IMG/VR virus record: IMGVR_UViG_3300028612_000558
Coordinates: 1-21,504 of that record
From: a virus
DNA length: 21,504 bases
Direction: 5' to 3' (one strand)
Position numbers and translations under genes: made by a program. Below, piece after piece: positions 7,012 through 14,451 of this stretch (position 1 is the first letter of the stretch; every line of letters begins with the position of its first letter). Under the pieces are notes generated by a model that saw only the letters and a program-made list of their open reading frames with translations, made no database searches and was not told the origin of the DNA.

Positions 7012-8701
7012 TGATGTTAGGGATTCAATCCTAAGCAGCCAAGATACTTTTGTCGCTGTCGATACAGAAACGACAGGATTGGATTGGACTACTAATAAAG
7101 CATTTGGTGTATCTTTAGCATGGGATGACCATGGCATATTTATTCGTAACACGGATTTTGGAGCCGATAATATTGGTAGACTGATGAATGAGTTATTCTC
7201 ATCTACTGAAAAGACGTTTGTTTTTCATAATGCAGAGTTCGATCTCCATATGATGAAGGCAACGTATGGCACTAATCTACCTATTAATCTTTTAGACACT
7301 ATGCGTCTGTCATATGTTGCTGATCCAAGTTCTAAACACGGATTGAAAGACCTAGGAGAGATAGCGTTTGGGCCTGATGCAGGGGCTGCGGAAGATATAA
7401 TCAAAGAATACATCCGTAAATATAGATTAAAGGGTTATCATCAAGTCCCACCGGAATTTATGGATCCTTATGCTGTATTAGACACTGTCTTAACTAAGGC
7501 ATTAGCTCATCTCTATATGGATGCTCCAAGATCCTCTGAGGAACGCCAAATAACTAATCTGGAACATGCCCTAATCCCTATAATTTTTAGAATGGAAGAA
7601 AATGGTTTACGTATTAATACAGAATATGTAAACAAAATGATAAAAGAATACCGTGTGGAACAACGAGTCATTCAAGATAAGCTCTATCAGATTGTAGGGT
7701 TTCCTCTTGAGTTTAATTCTAATCAGCAATTGGCTTCTTATCTTTATGATACGTTAAAGATAAAGCCTTCTAAATTAACTGAGACTGGACAACGAAGTGT
7801 TAATGAGAAGACTTTAGCGAAAATCAAACATCCGATTGGTACACCAGTAGCGGAGTTAGTATTACGTAACCGTAATTTAACTAAATGGTCTAGTACATAT
7901 CTGGAGCCATATAAAGATATTCAAGGGCGAGTTCATCCACATTGGAATGCTATGGGTGCTCGTACTGGTAGATTTTCTAGTAGTTCTCCAAATATGCAGA
8001 ATGTCCCTAAAACTCTTAGACGCACCTTTATTCCTGATACTGAGTTTTATGACTTTGATTATTCTCAGATTGAATTACGCATAGCAGCAGCTGTTTCTAA
8101 TCAACGCAATATGATTCAGTCGTTTAAAGATGGAGAAGATTTACATGTTAAAACGGCATCTTTAGTTTTTCAAAAGGAATTGAGCGAAGTTACTAAAGAG
8201 GATCGTCGTATTGGAAAGACTTTGAATTTTGCATCGCTTTATGGGGCAGGTATTAGTAAGTTAATGGGTGACCTGGAGATATCTAGAGCACAAGCTGGAT
8301 TACTTTTAAATCATTTGCATACGGCCTACCCACAATTACGAGCTAAAATACATTCTTGTGAATTAGAAGCCGAAAGAGAAGGGTATATCAAAACTGAGTT
8401 TCAACGTAAATTACCTATCGAATCTGGTCAAGGATATACAGCGTTTAATTATCTGGTTCAAGGTACTGCAGCAGACTTGATGAAAATCACGTTGTTACGT
8501 ACTGCTAAGTATGTGGAAGCGGCAGGGGGAACGATTACTAATTGTGTTCATGATGAAATTGTCTTTGATAATCTTGAAGAGACAGCTATCAAAGACCTTC
8601 GAGAGATTATGGAAGATTTCAATTTAAAAGATACAGGAGTTCCAGTGGTAGCTGACCTGCAACGGTCTACAATATCATGGGGTGATTTGATTGATGGCTA
8701 G
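6938..8701 (+). CDS. Family A DNA polymerase with 3'-5' exonuclease
   Basis: This is the phage replicative polymerase of the Pol I type. The 587 residues lack the 5'-3' exonuclease domain of bacterial PolA. The proofreading domain has D42 and E44 (VDTETTG), H-N-A-E-F-D (97-102) and Y178-A-V-L-D182, giving a complete DEDDy set. The polymerase domain has motif A D374-Y-S-Q-I-E-L-R, motif B R423, K427, F431 and Y435 (RRIGKTLNFASLYG) and motif C V-H-D-E (537-540). Phe431 matches E. coli Pol I Phe762, which is linked to discrimination against dideoxynucleotides. The ATG at 6938 lies 74 bases inside the clamp gene. A TTG at 6953, with GGAG nine bases upstream, is an equally good start. Confidence 0.93.
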   Translation: MEHLELVQAQKKLPSYNLYNTTHLDDVRDSILSSQDTFVAVDTETTGLDWTTNKAFGVSLAWDDHGIFIRNTDFGADNIGRLMNELFSSTEKTFVFHNAEFDLHMMKATYGTNLPINLLDTMRLSYVADPSSKHGLKDLGEIAFGPDAGAAEDIIKEYIRKYRLKGYHQVPPEFMDPYAVLDTVLTKALAHLYMDAPRSSEERQITNLEHALIPIIFRMEENGLRINTEYVNKMIKEYRVEQRVIQDKLYQIVGFPLEFNSNQQLASYLYDTLKIKPSKLTETGQRSVNEKTLAKIKHPIGTPVAELVLRNRNLTKWSSTYLEPYKDIQGRVHPHWNAMGARTGRFSSSSPNMQNVPKTLRRTFIPDTEFYDFDYSQIELRIAAAVSNQRNMIQSFKDGEDLHVKTASLVFQKELSEVTKEDRRIGKTLNFASLYGAGISKLMGDLEISRAQAGLLLNHLHTAYPQLRAKIHSCELEAEREGYIKTEFQRKLPIESGQGYTAFNYLVQGTAADLMKITLLRTAKYVEAAGGTITNCVHDEIVFDNLEETAIKDLREIMEDFNLKDTGVPVVADLQRSTISWGDLIDG

Positions 8702-9659
8702 TGATATATCTGCAATTGTTAATATTATCAATAAACAATTAAAAACTAATTTGGTAGTTGGGGATGATGACGCATTAAATACGGTGCGTATTCCTACAGG
8801 AATGCCAGCATTAGATAATATGTTAGGTGGTGGCATACCACGACAAGCTGTAACCGAACTATTTGGTTATCAGTCTTCAGGTAAAACCTATATCAGTCAA
8901 CGTATTATTGCTCATGCTCAAACATTAGGGTATAGCTGTGGTTTTATCGATGCTGAATTCTCTTATGATCCGATTTGGTCAGCTAATGTTGGTATCAATA
9001 CTAAAGATTTGATAGTGTCTCGTCCTGATACCGGAGAACGTGCCTTAGATATTCTGCTGGCACTATGTGAACAAGGGGTGGACTTAGTTGTTCTAGACTC
9101 TATAGCGGCTTTACTGCCTACGGCAGAGGCAAAAGAGGGCATGGATCATCTAAGCATCGGTTTACAGGCTAGATTGATGAATCAGCTATTTCGAAAATTA
9201 GCTCCTGCTAATGATAAGACTGCTGTGATATTGATTAACCAAATTAGGGCTGGTATTGGTGGTTACATAACCCGTGATGCCCTTCCAGGAGGTAAAGGAC
9301 AGGAATTCTTCTCACGAATTATGGTTCGTGTTAAGAAGGGTGAAACCATTGGTGACCAAAAAAGTCCACAAGGGTTTTTCATAGAAATGAAAGCGGAGAA
9401 GAATAAAACTTATACTCCTTTGCTAACGTCTAGTGTACCCTTCTATTACACAGGTCTACCTGATCCGATTTATGAGTCATTTATGATGGCTTCAGATTTA
9501 GATATAATTGTTCGTAGTGGCCCTCAGTATGCTTATCCTGATAAAAAAACTGGTGAAGTGTTATATAAAGCACTTGGGCGGGAGAAATTCTTACAATTAA
9601 TGAAAGACAATGAAGATCTTAAAATATCAATTGAAGAGGAGATAAGGAGCAAAGTATGA
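8694..9659 (+). CDS. recA: RecA-family recombinase
   Basis: This protein forms filaments on single-stranded DNA and drives strand exchange. The chosen ATG at 8694 (321 residues) overlaps the polymerase stop and has GGGGTGA upstream; a TTG one codon earlier is less likely. Walker A is G-Y-Q-S-S-G-K-T (58-65). The catalytic Glu is E88 (FIDAEF, matching RecA FIDAEH). Walker B is L-V-V-L-D-S (131-136), and the L2 region begins I-N-Q-I-R-A. P-G-G-K-G-Q-E-F-F is the segment that in RecA carries A-L-K-F-Y. It is slightly shorter than bacterial RecA (about 350) and lacks most of the acidic C-terminal tail. It begins the recombination part of the operon and would act with the nucleases and resolvase downstream. 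Confidence 0.9.
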   Translation: MASDISAIVNIINKQLKTNLVVGDDDALNTVRIPTGMPALDNMLGGGIPRQAVTELFGYQSSGKTYISQRIIAHAQTLGYSCGFIDAEFSYDPIWSANVGINTKDLIVSRPDTGERALDILLALCEQGVDLVVLDSIAALLPTAEAKEGMDHLSIGLQARLMNQLFRKLAPANDKTAVILINQIRAGIGGYITRDALPGGKGQEFFSRIMVRVKKGETIGDQKSPQGFFIEMKAEKNKTYTPLLTSSVPFYYTGLPDPIYESFMMASDLDIIVRSGPQYAYPDKKTGEVLYKALGREKFLQLMKDNEDLKISIEEEIRSKV

Positions 9660-10099
9660 CCACTGTTAAAACTTTAGCAGAAGATTTACATAACATTCTA
9701 CAATCTTTTGGTAGTATGTTAGAGGGTGTTTACCATATAGATGAAGACTTAGCGGCTGAGATAGCTGATAAGTTTTCTACTCGTCTTCATGATACTGCTA
9801 GGGCTATTTATGCTGACATGACTGCTGAGATTAGTGATGGTTTAAAGAAACCTCCCAAGAAGCGTAAACGGCGTAATAAGATTGTTGAACCTGAGGCTAT
9901 GGAGCAACCTGATCGAGCTATTGGTGCTGAAGAGTTACCGGCGCAAGAGAATACGCTTCTTAATGTTTTGGATTCTGGTGATGTAGATTTGCTATCAGAG
10001 CGGTTACTGCAAACTGAACGAGTAACTTCTCGTGCAGGTGGCCCAAATACATCTAGTTGGGATACAGATAATCCTACTATGCGACGTATAGGTAAATGA
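9656..10099 (+). CDS. Hypothetical protein with basic central patch (147 aa)
   Basis: I do not recognise this protein. It starts inside the recA stop (ATGA overlap) behind a near-perfect ribosome site AAGGAG six bases upstream, and it ends in an ATGA overlap with the next gene. It is therefore firmly part of the operon. Residues 1-60 are acidic and helical. Residues about 63-74 form a strongly basic run (KKPPKKRKRRNK) that could bind nucleic acid. The rest is acidic and probably disordered, with a Ser/Thr/Asn-rich end. There are no cysteines and no membrane segment. A RecA- or nuclease-accessory role is only suggested by its position. Confidence 0.6.
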   Translation: MTTVKTLAEDLHNILQSFGSMLEGVYHIDEDLAAEIADKFSTRLHDTARAIYADMTAEISDGLKKPPKKRKRRNKIVEPEAMEQPDRAIGAEELPAQENTLLNVLDSGDVDLLSERLLQTERVTSRAGGPNTSSWDTDNPTMRRIGK

Positions 10100-10416
10100 G
10101 GCCAGAGCCTCGTAAAAAAGATACTCCTGAACAATTTATGATGGCAGAATGGGTTCGTGAGGCGGGTTTTGGGAGTATCTTAGAACAAGATTTTGAACCA
10201 TATGTAGTAGATATATACATTCCAGACTTATTGTTGGCGTTGGAGATTGATGGGCCATATCATATGAAACGGCGTGATGAATCTAGGGATGAATATATAC
10301 AAAGTAACTATCAAATAGAGATATGGAGATTCCCACTACAAGAAGTACGCAAGTCATTTAAAAATGAATTTATAACTAAATTGATAGCATATGCAGAGGA
10401 GCAAATAAATGCCTAA
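10096..10416 (+). CDS. DUF559/VSR-like PD-(D/E)XK endonuclease
   Basis: This small (106-residue) single-domain nuclease resembles the DUF559/very-short-patch-repair fold. The core is D39 at the end of a strand (PYVVDIYIP), then L-A-L-E50-I-D52-G with H56 six residues after E50, and a S-R-D-E-Y helix (63-67) followed by the strand Y-Q-I-E-I-W-R-F. E12 near the N-terminus fits the helical Glu of this fold. All expected metal ligands are present, so it is probably active. Starts and stops overlap its neighbours by four and eight bases. Lying between recA and a second nuclease, it probably nicks or trims DNA during recombination or packaging. A host-DNA degradation role is also possible. Confidence 0.7.
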   Translation: MRPEPRKKDTPEQFMMAEWVREAGFGSILEQDFEPYVVDIYIPDLLLALEIDGPYHMKRRDESRDEYIQSNYQIEIWRFPLQEVRKSFKNEFITKLIAYAEEQINA

Positions 10417-11101
10417 ACTTAACCAGTTATTAAAAGATAGAGAGAAACATTGGATAGAAGCAACGTTTGATAATTACGACTTGACTCAACAACGAGAATC
10501 ACACAAACGAACTCATTTTAGTCCTTCTCAAGCGCATTTATGTCCACGAGCATTGTACTATTACATGTTGGGCTATGAGCAAGACCCTATTCCTTCACAG
10601 AATCTTCGTCGTATGGGAATTGGTACGGTTTTTCATGAGTTTATTGAGAAGAAGTTAGTGAGCACAGGATTGATGGTTTCTTCTGAAGAAGAAGTTACGT
10701 ATGAGGATCCTCCTATTAGAGGATTTTATGATGCCATAATTAAACGACCTATAGATGAGAAGAATGTTCTGCTTGAACTAAAAAGCATGGCAGAACCTAA
10801 AAATCCTAAATTTGCTGATTATTTACCTCGGCATGATCATTTAATCCAATGGAATCTATATTCGTTGATGACAGGAATAGATGAAGGTATCATTTTCTAC
10901 ATCAACAAAAATAATCAACAATATATCATCTGTGAAACAGAACGAAATGACTCTATCATTGAATCTACATTTGAGAAATTTAGACAAGTACAAGACTATC
11001 TAGACCGGGGGGAACATTATCCTTATCAACCAGATTGGAAACATGAATGGTGTAACTTTAGAAAGACTTGTGAAAAAGACTATTTCATAAAGGGGATGTA
11101 A
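10409..11101 (+). CDS. Cas4/RecB-like PD-(D/E)XK exonuclease
   Basis: This is a 230-residue nuclease of the RecB/Cas4 type. In order it shows S-P-S-Q with C45-P-R, the motif I helix G-T-V-F-H76-E-F, D108 (GFYDAI), E123-L-K125 (LLELKS) and the Q147-x3-Y151 motif. All the metal and catalytic residues are present. Cas4 and AddB proteins hold an iron-sulphur cluster with one N-terminal Cys and a C-terminal C-X2-C-X5-C. Here the C-terminal set is H212-X2-C215-X5-C221 with C45, so one Cys appears to be His. The ribosome site GAGGAG is seven bases before the ATG. It probably resects ends to feed RecA. No cas1, cas2 or repeat array is nearby, so a CRISPR role is not supported. Confidence 0.8.
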   Translation: MPKLNQLLKDREKHWIEATFDNYDLTQQRESHKRTHFSPSQAHLCPRALYYYMLGYEQDPIPSQNLRRMGIGTVFHEFIEKKLVSTGLMVSSEEEVTYEDPPIRGFYDAIIKRPIDEKNVLLELKSMAEPKNPKFADYLPRHDHLIQWNLYSLMTGIDEGIIFYINKNNQQYIICETERNDSIIESTFEKFRQVQDYLDRGEHYPYQPDWKHEWCNFRKTCEKDYFIKGM

Positions 11102-11102
11102 C

Positions 11103-11582
11103 ATGGTTAAAGTCTCTACATTTTTACAAAAGACAGCAGAATTACATAATATTAATGTTCAGTTTCCTGTTCCAGAACGTCCTGACGGAAGCCATTCTTA
11201 TCAATTCCCTCTTAATCCAGACCGTCTTGGTGATGGTCAAATAGAGGAATGGTTACTGTTTTTTGGTGCATGGCGAGGATACTTAGCATATCAAATTGCT
11301 AGTTTAGATGGTGAGTGGACAATCTTGTCTGAGGGTTATGATTTACTGTTATCTACTAAGATAGCTGAGTTAGAAAAACAATCTGATAAGCGTCTGCTTA
11401 AAGACTCATTGCGAGGTCTAGCGTTAGCTGAAGATGAGCAGCTTGAAACTCTTAAAATACGTGTTATTGAAATATCTGCAAAATTGAAAATCCTTAAAGG
11501 TAGATTGAATTTATACGAAGCTCAATTTGAAACGATAAGTAGAGTAGTTACTAGACGAGGCCAAGAACGTTTTAAATCATGA
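11103..11582 (+). CDS. Hypothetical helical protein between two DNA-processing genes (159 aa)
   Basis: The function is not recognised. The N-terminal 50 residues are Pro-rich and mixed. Residues about 52-75 are aromatic (EEWLLFFGAWRGYLAYQ). From 85 to the end the protein is almost entirely helical and charged, with heptad-like leucines (TLKIRVIEISAKLKILKGRLNLYE), suggesting a coiled coil and so self-association or a binding partner. The ribosome site AAGGGG lies nine bases before the ATG. The end overlaps the next ATG (ATGA). Its place between an exonuclease and a Holliday-junction resolvase suggests an accessory recombination role. This is inference from position only. Confidence 0.6.
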   Translation: MVKVSTFLQKTAELHNINVQFPVPERPDGSHSYQFPLNPDRLGDGQIEEWLLFFGAWRGYLAYQIASLDGEWTILSEGYDLLLSTKIAELEKQSDKRLLKDSLRGLALAEDEQLETLKIRVIEISAKLKILKGRLNLYEAQFETISRVVTRRGQERFKS

Positions 11583-12040
11583 ACGTTTACGGACTTGATT
11601 TAAGTACTTCTAAAATTGCCATCGCAAGCCTTTCCTTAGAGGGCTTCGACGTGGTAGAATTGACCTCTAAATCCCGATCTTGGGAGACTCGTCTTAAAGG
11701 GTTATATGAACAATTTCTTCCGTGGGTACAGAAACATGTTACTGCAGATGATCTTGTTTGTATTGAAGATATACCATTAGTCCAGAATCGTCAGTCTCTC
11801 ATTAAACTGGTTCATGTATTAGCGATGTGTCGTGTTGTATTTATGCATCACGATATAGATGTCTTTACTGTAAATGTGAAGACTTGGAAGAAGGATGTTA
11901 TCGGTGACGGCGGGGCAGATAAGGATAAGGTGAAGGCGATGGCTATAAAGATTATGGGACAAGATATTAGTAAGTTATCTCAAGATTCAATCGATGCCTT
12001 AATGATAGCGAAATGGGGTCAATTACGTGTCTCAACATAA
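11579..12040 (+). CDS. RuvC-like Holliday junction resolvase
   Basis: The fold and motifs match RuvC-type (RNase H-fold) endonucleases, which cut four-way junctions. They are D7 in a first strand G-L-D-L-S-T, E63 in V-C-I-E-D-I-P, and the C-terminal acidic pair D136 and D139 (SQDSIDALMIA). The intervening V-N-V-K-T-W-K-K-D-V-I-G and D-K-D-K-V-K-A segments are typical of the family. At 153 residues it is slightly shorter than bacterial RuvC (about 170). Phages use such enzymes to resolve recombination intermediates and branched DNA before packaging. It is the last gene of the operon and overlaps the previous gene by four bases. A clear terminator follows. Confidence 0.82.
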   Translation: MNVYGLDLSTSKIAIASLSLEGFDVVELTSKSRSWETRLKGLYEQFLPWVQKHVTADDLVCIEDIPLVQNRQSLIKLVHVLAMCRVVFMHHDIDVFTVNVKTWKKDVIGDGGADKDKVKAMAIKIMGQDISKLSQDSIDALMIAKWGQLRVST

Positions 12041-12047
12041 CTCATCG

Positions 12048-12078
12048 GGATATCCGCAGTTATATAACTGTTAATTAA
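12048..12078. repeat. Cluster of three abutting palindromes upstream of the reductase gene
   Basis: The run holds GGATATCC (12048-12055), a perfect 14-bp palindrome CAGTTATATAACTG (12057-12070) and TTAATTAA (12071-12078), side by side just after the resolvase stop and just before the terminator hairpin. Such two-fold symmetric sites often bind dimeric regulators. No promoter with both boxes was seen next to them, so a regulatory role is only possible. Confidence 0.4.
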
Positions 12079-12120
12079 CGGTTTCGGGTTTGTGAATCTG
12101 AGGCACCGAAACCGTTTTTT
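12077..12120 (+). terminator. Rho-independent terminator of the replication operon
   Basis: A perfect 11-bp stem (AACGGTTTCGG at 12077-12087 with CCGAAACCGTT at 12106-12116) encloses an 18-base loop and runs into TTTTTT (12115-12120), then ATTTT. It lies 36 bases after the resolvase stop and 24 bases before the reductase start. It is strong in the + direction only; the opposite strand has no good T tract. The loop is longer than usual. The reductase must be read by read-through or by a promoter I could not identify. Confidence 0.85.
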
Positions 12121-12143
12121 ATTTTGTAAAGGGAGTAGGAATT

Positions 12144-14417
12144 GTGAAAGCAGTGACATGGAATTTAACAGACCATGCTCTAAAAATATTAGAGTCTAGG
12201 TATTATTTAAAAGATAAGGATGGCGTAGCAATTGAAAATGCTGAAGGGCTATTTAATCGGGTAGCCAAGACTATAGCTGCAGTTGAATACAAGTATGGAG
12301 CTAGTGAGGAGGACGTTAGTAATTTAGAACAGAATTATTTTGATCTGATGTGGCGTTTGGATTTTCTTCCTAATAGCCCTACATTGATGAATGCTGGTAC
12401 TGGGGCAGGCACTATGTCTGCATGTTATGTGATGGACATAGATGACAATATGTCTAGCATAATGGACGTTGCTAAAGATCAAGCCATGATTGAAAAGTTT
12501 GGCGGTGGTGTTGGATTCTCCTTATCAGGATTACGTCCTAAAGGTCATCCAATTCTTACTACTCAGGGTAAGGCGTGTGGTCCTATAAATGTTTTGAAGG
12601 TTCTTTCTCAAGTTGGAACCATGATTACCCAAGGTGGACGTAGAGATGGCGCACACATGGCTGTCATGGAAGTCTATCATCCCGATATTGAAGAATTTAT
12701 ACATTGTAAGAATATTGAAGGGCAAATCTCTAATTTTAATATCTCTGTTGGGGCTGATAGCACTTTTATGGCTGCTGTCCGTGCAGACCGTTATATCCAC
12801 TTAGCATGGCCTTTAGACCGCACTTCGTATGAGTTCCCAGTTGAAGGTATGGATGGACGATTTATAGGGGCTACTGAGCTTTACAACTCCATTATCAAGG
12901 GGGCTTGGCTGAATGGAGAACCTGGAATGGTGTGGCTTGACCGTATAAATCAAGATAATGCCACTCCAGAATTGGGGCGCATCAATGCTACTAATCCTTG
13001 TGGAGAACAACCTTTACTTTCAGGTGAGTCTTGTAATCTTGGTAGCATTAATGTTGGTAATTTTATATCAGGTGTAGTCCCTGGAGCTTACACTTTCGAT
13101 GAAGAACGGTTTGCTAAAGTTATCCCTTTGTGTGTTCGCTTTTTAGATAACGTGGTGGATGCTAATGTCCATCCTACTGAACATACGACTTTAATGAATC
13201 AAACTACTCGGAAGATTGGTTTGGGCATGATGGGGTTTGCTGATTTATTAGTACGACTTGATATTCCCTATGGAAGCGAGAAGTCTATAGAACTTGCAGA
13301 CCATATCGGTTCTTTGTTGCAACAGACAGCTGATGCAACTTCGATGGAAATAGGACTGGAGAAAGGTAATTTTCCAGCTTTTGATAATTCTCCGTTAAAT
13401 AAGACTAATGGAGGTAACTGGGCAGCTATGCGTAATGCATGGCGACTGTCTTTTGCACCTACAGGGACTATTAGCATGATTGCTAGTTGTTCTAGTGGGA
13501 TTGAGCCACATTTTGATTTGGTTTTCACAAAGCATAATATGTCGGCAGCATTAGAAGGTGTTGAATTATTCTATATAAATGAAGATTTAAAAGAGCGTCT
13601 TAATATGTCTTCGGAAGACATTACAAATTACCTTAATGAAGGTCATAGCATTGATGGATTGATGGATAAACATCTTCGTGAGATTTTTATCACTAGTGAT
13701 GCAGTTCCTTATGATTGTCATGTAAAGATGCAAGCTACTTTCCAACAATATGTAGATTCTGGTATTTCTAAGACTATTAATCTTCCTAATGAAGCAACAG
13801 AATCAGATATTGCTCAAGCTTATGATCAAGCATGGGAATTAGATTGTAAAGGTATAACTGTATATAGGCGTGGTTCTAGAGAGCGAGAAGTACTAGTGTC
13901 TAATCTTCCTACTGTACCTAACGTTGCTGGGACTTCCACTGTTACGCCTAGATCTCCAAAGCTAGTAGGCTCTACTGAAGCTGTGTCTACTGGACACGGT
14001 AAGATGTATGTAACGGTAAATTATCATAAAGATCAAGTGTATGAAGTTCTTGCTCAAACTGGTAAAACAGGCAAATGTCACGCCGCTAATACTGAAGCGA
14101 TGGGGCGTTTGATTTCTATTGCTGTTCAATATGGTGTACCAGTAGAAGTTATTACAAAACAATTGTTGGGAATCACTTGTTGCCCTGTATGGAACAACGG
14201 TAACATGGTCTTGTCTCTAGCAGATGGAATTGGTCAGGTACTGGCTAGTTCTAGTGGAGTATCCATTCATGCGAATGGGCATGGTGATGCCACTACACTA
14301 GAAAACTTTAGCGAGATAGTGGTCGGTGGGTCACGGTGTCAAGAATGTGATGGAACAATGATAGTGGCTGAAGGTTGTTCGCACTGCGTAGAGTGTGGAT
14401 TTTCTAAATGTGGCTAA
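12144..14417 (+). CDS. nrdJ: Class II (adenosylcobalamin-dependent) ribonucleoside reductase
   Basis: This enzyme converts ribonucleotides to deoxynucleotides with a vitamin B12 cofactor and needs no oxygen or small subunit. The GTG start has the ribosome site AAGGGAG. Landmarks are F-L-P-N-S-P-T-L-M-N-A-G, the redox Cys C94 (MSACY), G-G-V-G-F-S, R-R-D-G-A-H-M and the active site N284-P-C286-G-E288-Q with C297 (ESCNLGS). C286 is the predicted thiyl-radical residue, with C94 and C297 as the disulphide pair. The tail (about 610-757) carries the domain typical of B12-type reductases and a Cys-rich end (C732, C735, C745, C748, C751, C756). The 757 residues look complete, and no frameshift was seen. 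It stands alone between the terminator and the kinase-like gene. Confidence 0.93.
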   Translation: MKAVTWNLTDHALKILESRYYLKDKDGVAIENAEGLFNRVAKTIAAVEYKYGASEEDVSNLEQNYFDLMWRLDFLPNSPTLMNAGTGAGTMSACYVMDIDDNMSSIMDVAKDQAMIEKFGGGVGFSLSGLRPKGHPILTTQGKACGPINVLKVLSQVGTMITQGGRRDGAHMAVMEVYHPDIEEFIHCKNIEGQISNFNISVGADSTFMAAVRADRYIHLAWPLDRTSYEFPVEGMDGRFIGATELYNSIIKGAWLNGEPGMVWLDRINQDNATPELGRINATNPCGEQPLLSGESCNLGSINVGNFISGVVPGAYTFDEERFAKVIPLCVRFLDNVVDANVHPTEHTTLMNQTTRKIGLGMMGFADLLVRLDIPYGSEKSIELADHIGSLLQQTADATSMEIGLEKGNFPAFDNSPLNKTNGGNWAAMRNAWRLSFAPTGTISMIASCSSGIEPHFDLVFTKHNMSAALEGVELFYINEDLKERLNMSSEDITNYLNEGHSIDGLMDKHLREIFITSDAVPYDCHVKMQATFQQYVDSGISKTINLPNEATESDIAQAYDQAWELDCKGITVYRRGSREREVLVSNLPTVPNVAGTSTVTPRSPKLVGSTEAVSTGHGKMYVTVNYHKDQVYEVLAQTGKTGKCHAANTEAMGRLISIAVQYGVPVEVITKQLLGITCCPVWNNGNMVLSLADGIGQVLASSSGVSIHANGHGDATTLENFSEIVVGGSRCQECDGTMIVAEGCSHCVECGFSKCG

Positions 14418-14434
14418 TTGGATATTAGTTTTTT
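14414..14434 (+). terminator. Possible weak terminator after the reductase gene
   Basis: CTAAT (14414-14418) can pair with ATTAG (14424-14428) around a five-base loop, followed directly by TTTTTT (14429-14434). The stem is only five bp and AT-rich, and it overlaps the reductase stop codon. At best it would give partial termination before the kinase-like gene. Confidence 0.25.
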
Positions 14435-14451
14435 ACAAGTAAAAATGTAAC

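Noticed and set aside
10409-11101. A CRISPR-Cas system suggested by the Cas4-like nuclease
   Set aside because: No repeat array, cas1, cas2 or effector gene is visible; the neighbours are phage recombination genes.
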